Positions 4,819-5,066 of a stretch of 5,066 nucleotides of DNA are shown here, piece by piece. The position numbers were made by a program, and so were the translations under genes. Each line of letters opens with the position of its first letter. Position 1 is the stretch's first letter. The DNA is from JACQID01 sp035290885 (GTDB taxonomy: Archaea; Aenigmatarchaeota; Aenigmatarchaeia; GW2011-AR5). Where the stretch lies: positions 1-5,066 of the forward strand of contig DATDTL010000012.1 of NCBI GenBank assembly GCA_035290885.1. Reading direction: 5' to 3'. The notes below the pieces were generated by a model. The model was not told where the DNA came from. It made no database searches and saw only the letters and a list, made by a program, of their open reading frames with translations.

Positions 4819-5004
4819 TTATCCCAGATCCGAGCCTATGTCGTCCAAAGTGTTTTCAAGGTTTTCGACATCGGTGGCTATATCATCCACTGCCTCGGAA
4901 ACGTCTTCTTGGTTCTTGACAGGATTGTCGTTGCCCACGCAGCCGCTTATGAAAACGAGCGAACTGAGCACGACAAGCAGCATGAAAGCGGATTTTACGT
5001 TCAT
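4819..5004 (-). CDS. Small lipoprotein with acidic four-heptad coiled coil
   Basis: This 61-residue protein starts MNVKSAF, followed by a hydrophobic segment (about 7-20) and a lipobox ISGC with C22 as the likely lipidated residue. It should be exported and anchored to the outer face of the membrane. The mature part is about 40 residues with 12 Asp/Glu and one Lys. Its hydrophobic positions V35, V39, I42, V46, L49, L53, I56 and L60 are spaced 4-3-4-3-4-3-4, a regular coiled coil. The design recalls bacterial Lpp, but no sequence relationship is claimed and there is no terminal Lys for wall attachment. AGGTGA (5016-5011) precedes ATG 5004 by 6 bases; an ATG at 5007 is in frame but closer to it. 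The likely upstream gene stops at TGA 5006-5004, overlapping this start, which suggests co-translation. Function unknown. Confidence 0.8.
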   Translation of the reverse strand: MNVKSAFMLLVVLSSLVFISGCVGNDNPVKNQEDVSEAVDDIATDVENLENTLDDIGSDLG

Positions 5005-5066
5005 CATATATCACCTTGTTCGTTTACAACTGGCGCTGGAGCAACAGGTTCTGAAGGTTCGCTTCC
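5004..5066 (-). CDS. C-terminal end of an upstream gene, product unknown
   Basis: One minus-strand frame is open from the window edge to TGA at 5006-5004, overlapping the lipoprotein start as TGATG, a typical coupled-operon junction. It gives 20 residues rich in Pro, Ala, Val and Glu (EPSEPVAPAPVV), like the linker or tail of a surface or membrane protein. A second frame stops at TAA 5026-5024 and reads EANLQNLLLQRQL with high third-position G/C, so it is a real alternative. Too little is visible to name a product, but some gene must precede the lipoprotein, because I see a Shine-Dalgarno motif and no TATA box at leaderless spacing. Confidence 0.4.
   Translation of the reverse strand, partial: GSEPSEPVAPAPVVNEQGDI
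5011..5016 (-). promoter_or_regulatory. Shine-Dalgarno motif of the lipoprotein gene
   Basis: AGGTGA on the minus strand lies 6 bases before ATG 5004 and 3 bases before ATG 5007. It favours 5004 and indicates an internal position in a transcript. Confidence 0.6.

Overview
The window reads as archaeal DNA of roughly balanced base composition. The lineage cannot be fixed from sequence alone; the small, compact genes would fit a DPANN-type or euryarchaeal genome. The main evidence is promoter architecture. Five genes have an AT-rich TATA box centred 25 to 28 bases upstream of an ATG, the geometry of leaderless archaeal transcripts. There is also a short archaeal-type histone-fold protein, a JAMM protease of the kind archaea use on ubiquitin-like modifiers, and an archaeal lipoprotein. 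Two genes instead use Shine-Dalgarno motifs.

Left part (1-1941): a truncated zinc-ribbon gene on the minus strand is divergent from a JAMM/MPN+ metalloprotease on the plus strand. The space between them holds a perfect 12-bp palindrome placed like a repressor operator. The protease is followed by a P-loop ATPase of the archaeal AAA+/STAND-like type. Its C-terminus looks decayed or frameshifted and runs into the promoter of the next gene. That gene encodes a 56-residue histone-fold protein lacking the third helix. A T-rich terminator separates it from the convergent gene that follows.

Middle (1990-2443): a minus-strand LysW/Elf1-like zinc ribbon with a very acidic tail is divergent from the large plus-strand gene. 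Between their TATA boxes sits a 99-bp non-coding element. Its 12-bp perfect terminal inverted repeats match the IS903 end sequence as remembered, and it is flanked by a 9-bp direct repeat with one mismatch. This is a MITE-like insertion that has pushed apart a once very compact divergent promoter.

Right part (2444-5066): a long fusion protein joins a complete ANL-type acyl-adenylate/acyl-CoA synthetase to a C-terminal GNAT-like acyltransferase domain. The conserved blocks of the GNAT half appear in an unusual order. Downstream and convergent lies a small lipoprotein whose mature part is an almost pure acidic four-heptad coiled coil. It appears to be translationally coupled to an upstream gene that runs off the window.

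No single multi-gene pathway is evident: the neighbours are mostly separate transcription units with their own promoters. The most unusual items are the ANL-GNAT fusion with rearranged GNAT blocks, the MITE in the divergent promoter, and the Lpp-like archaeal lipoprotein.
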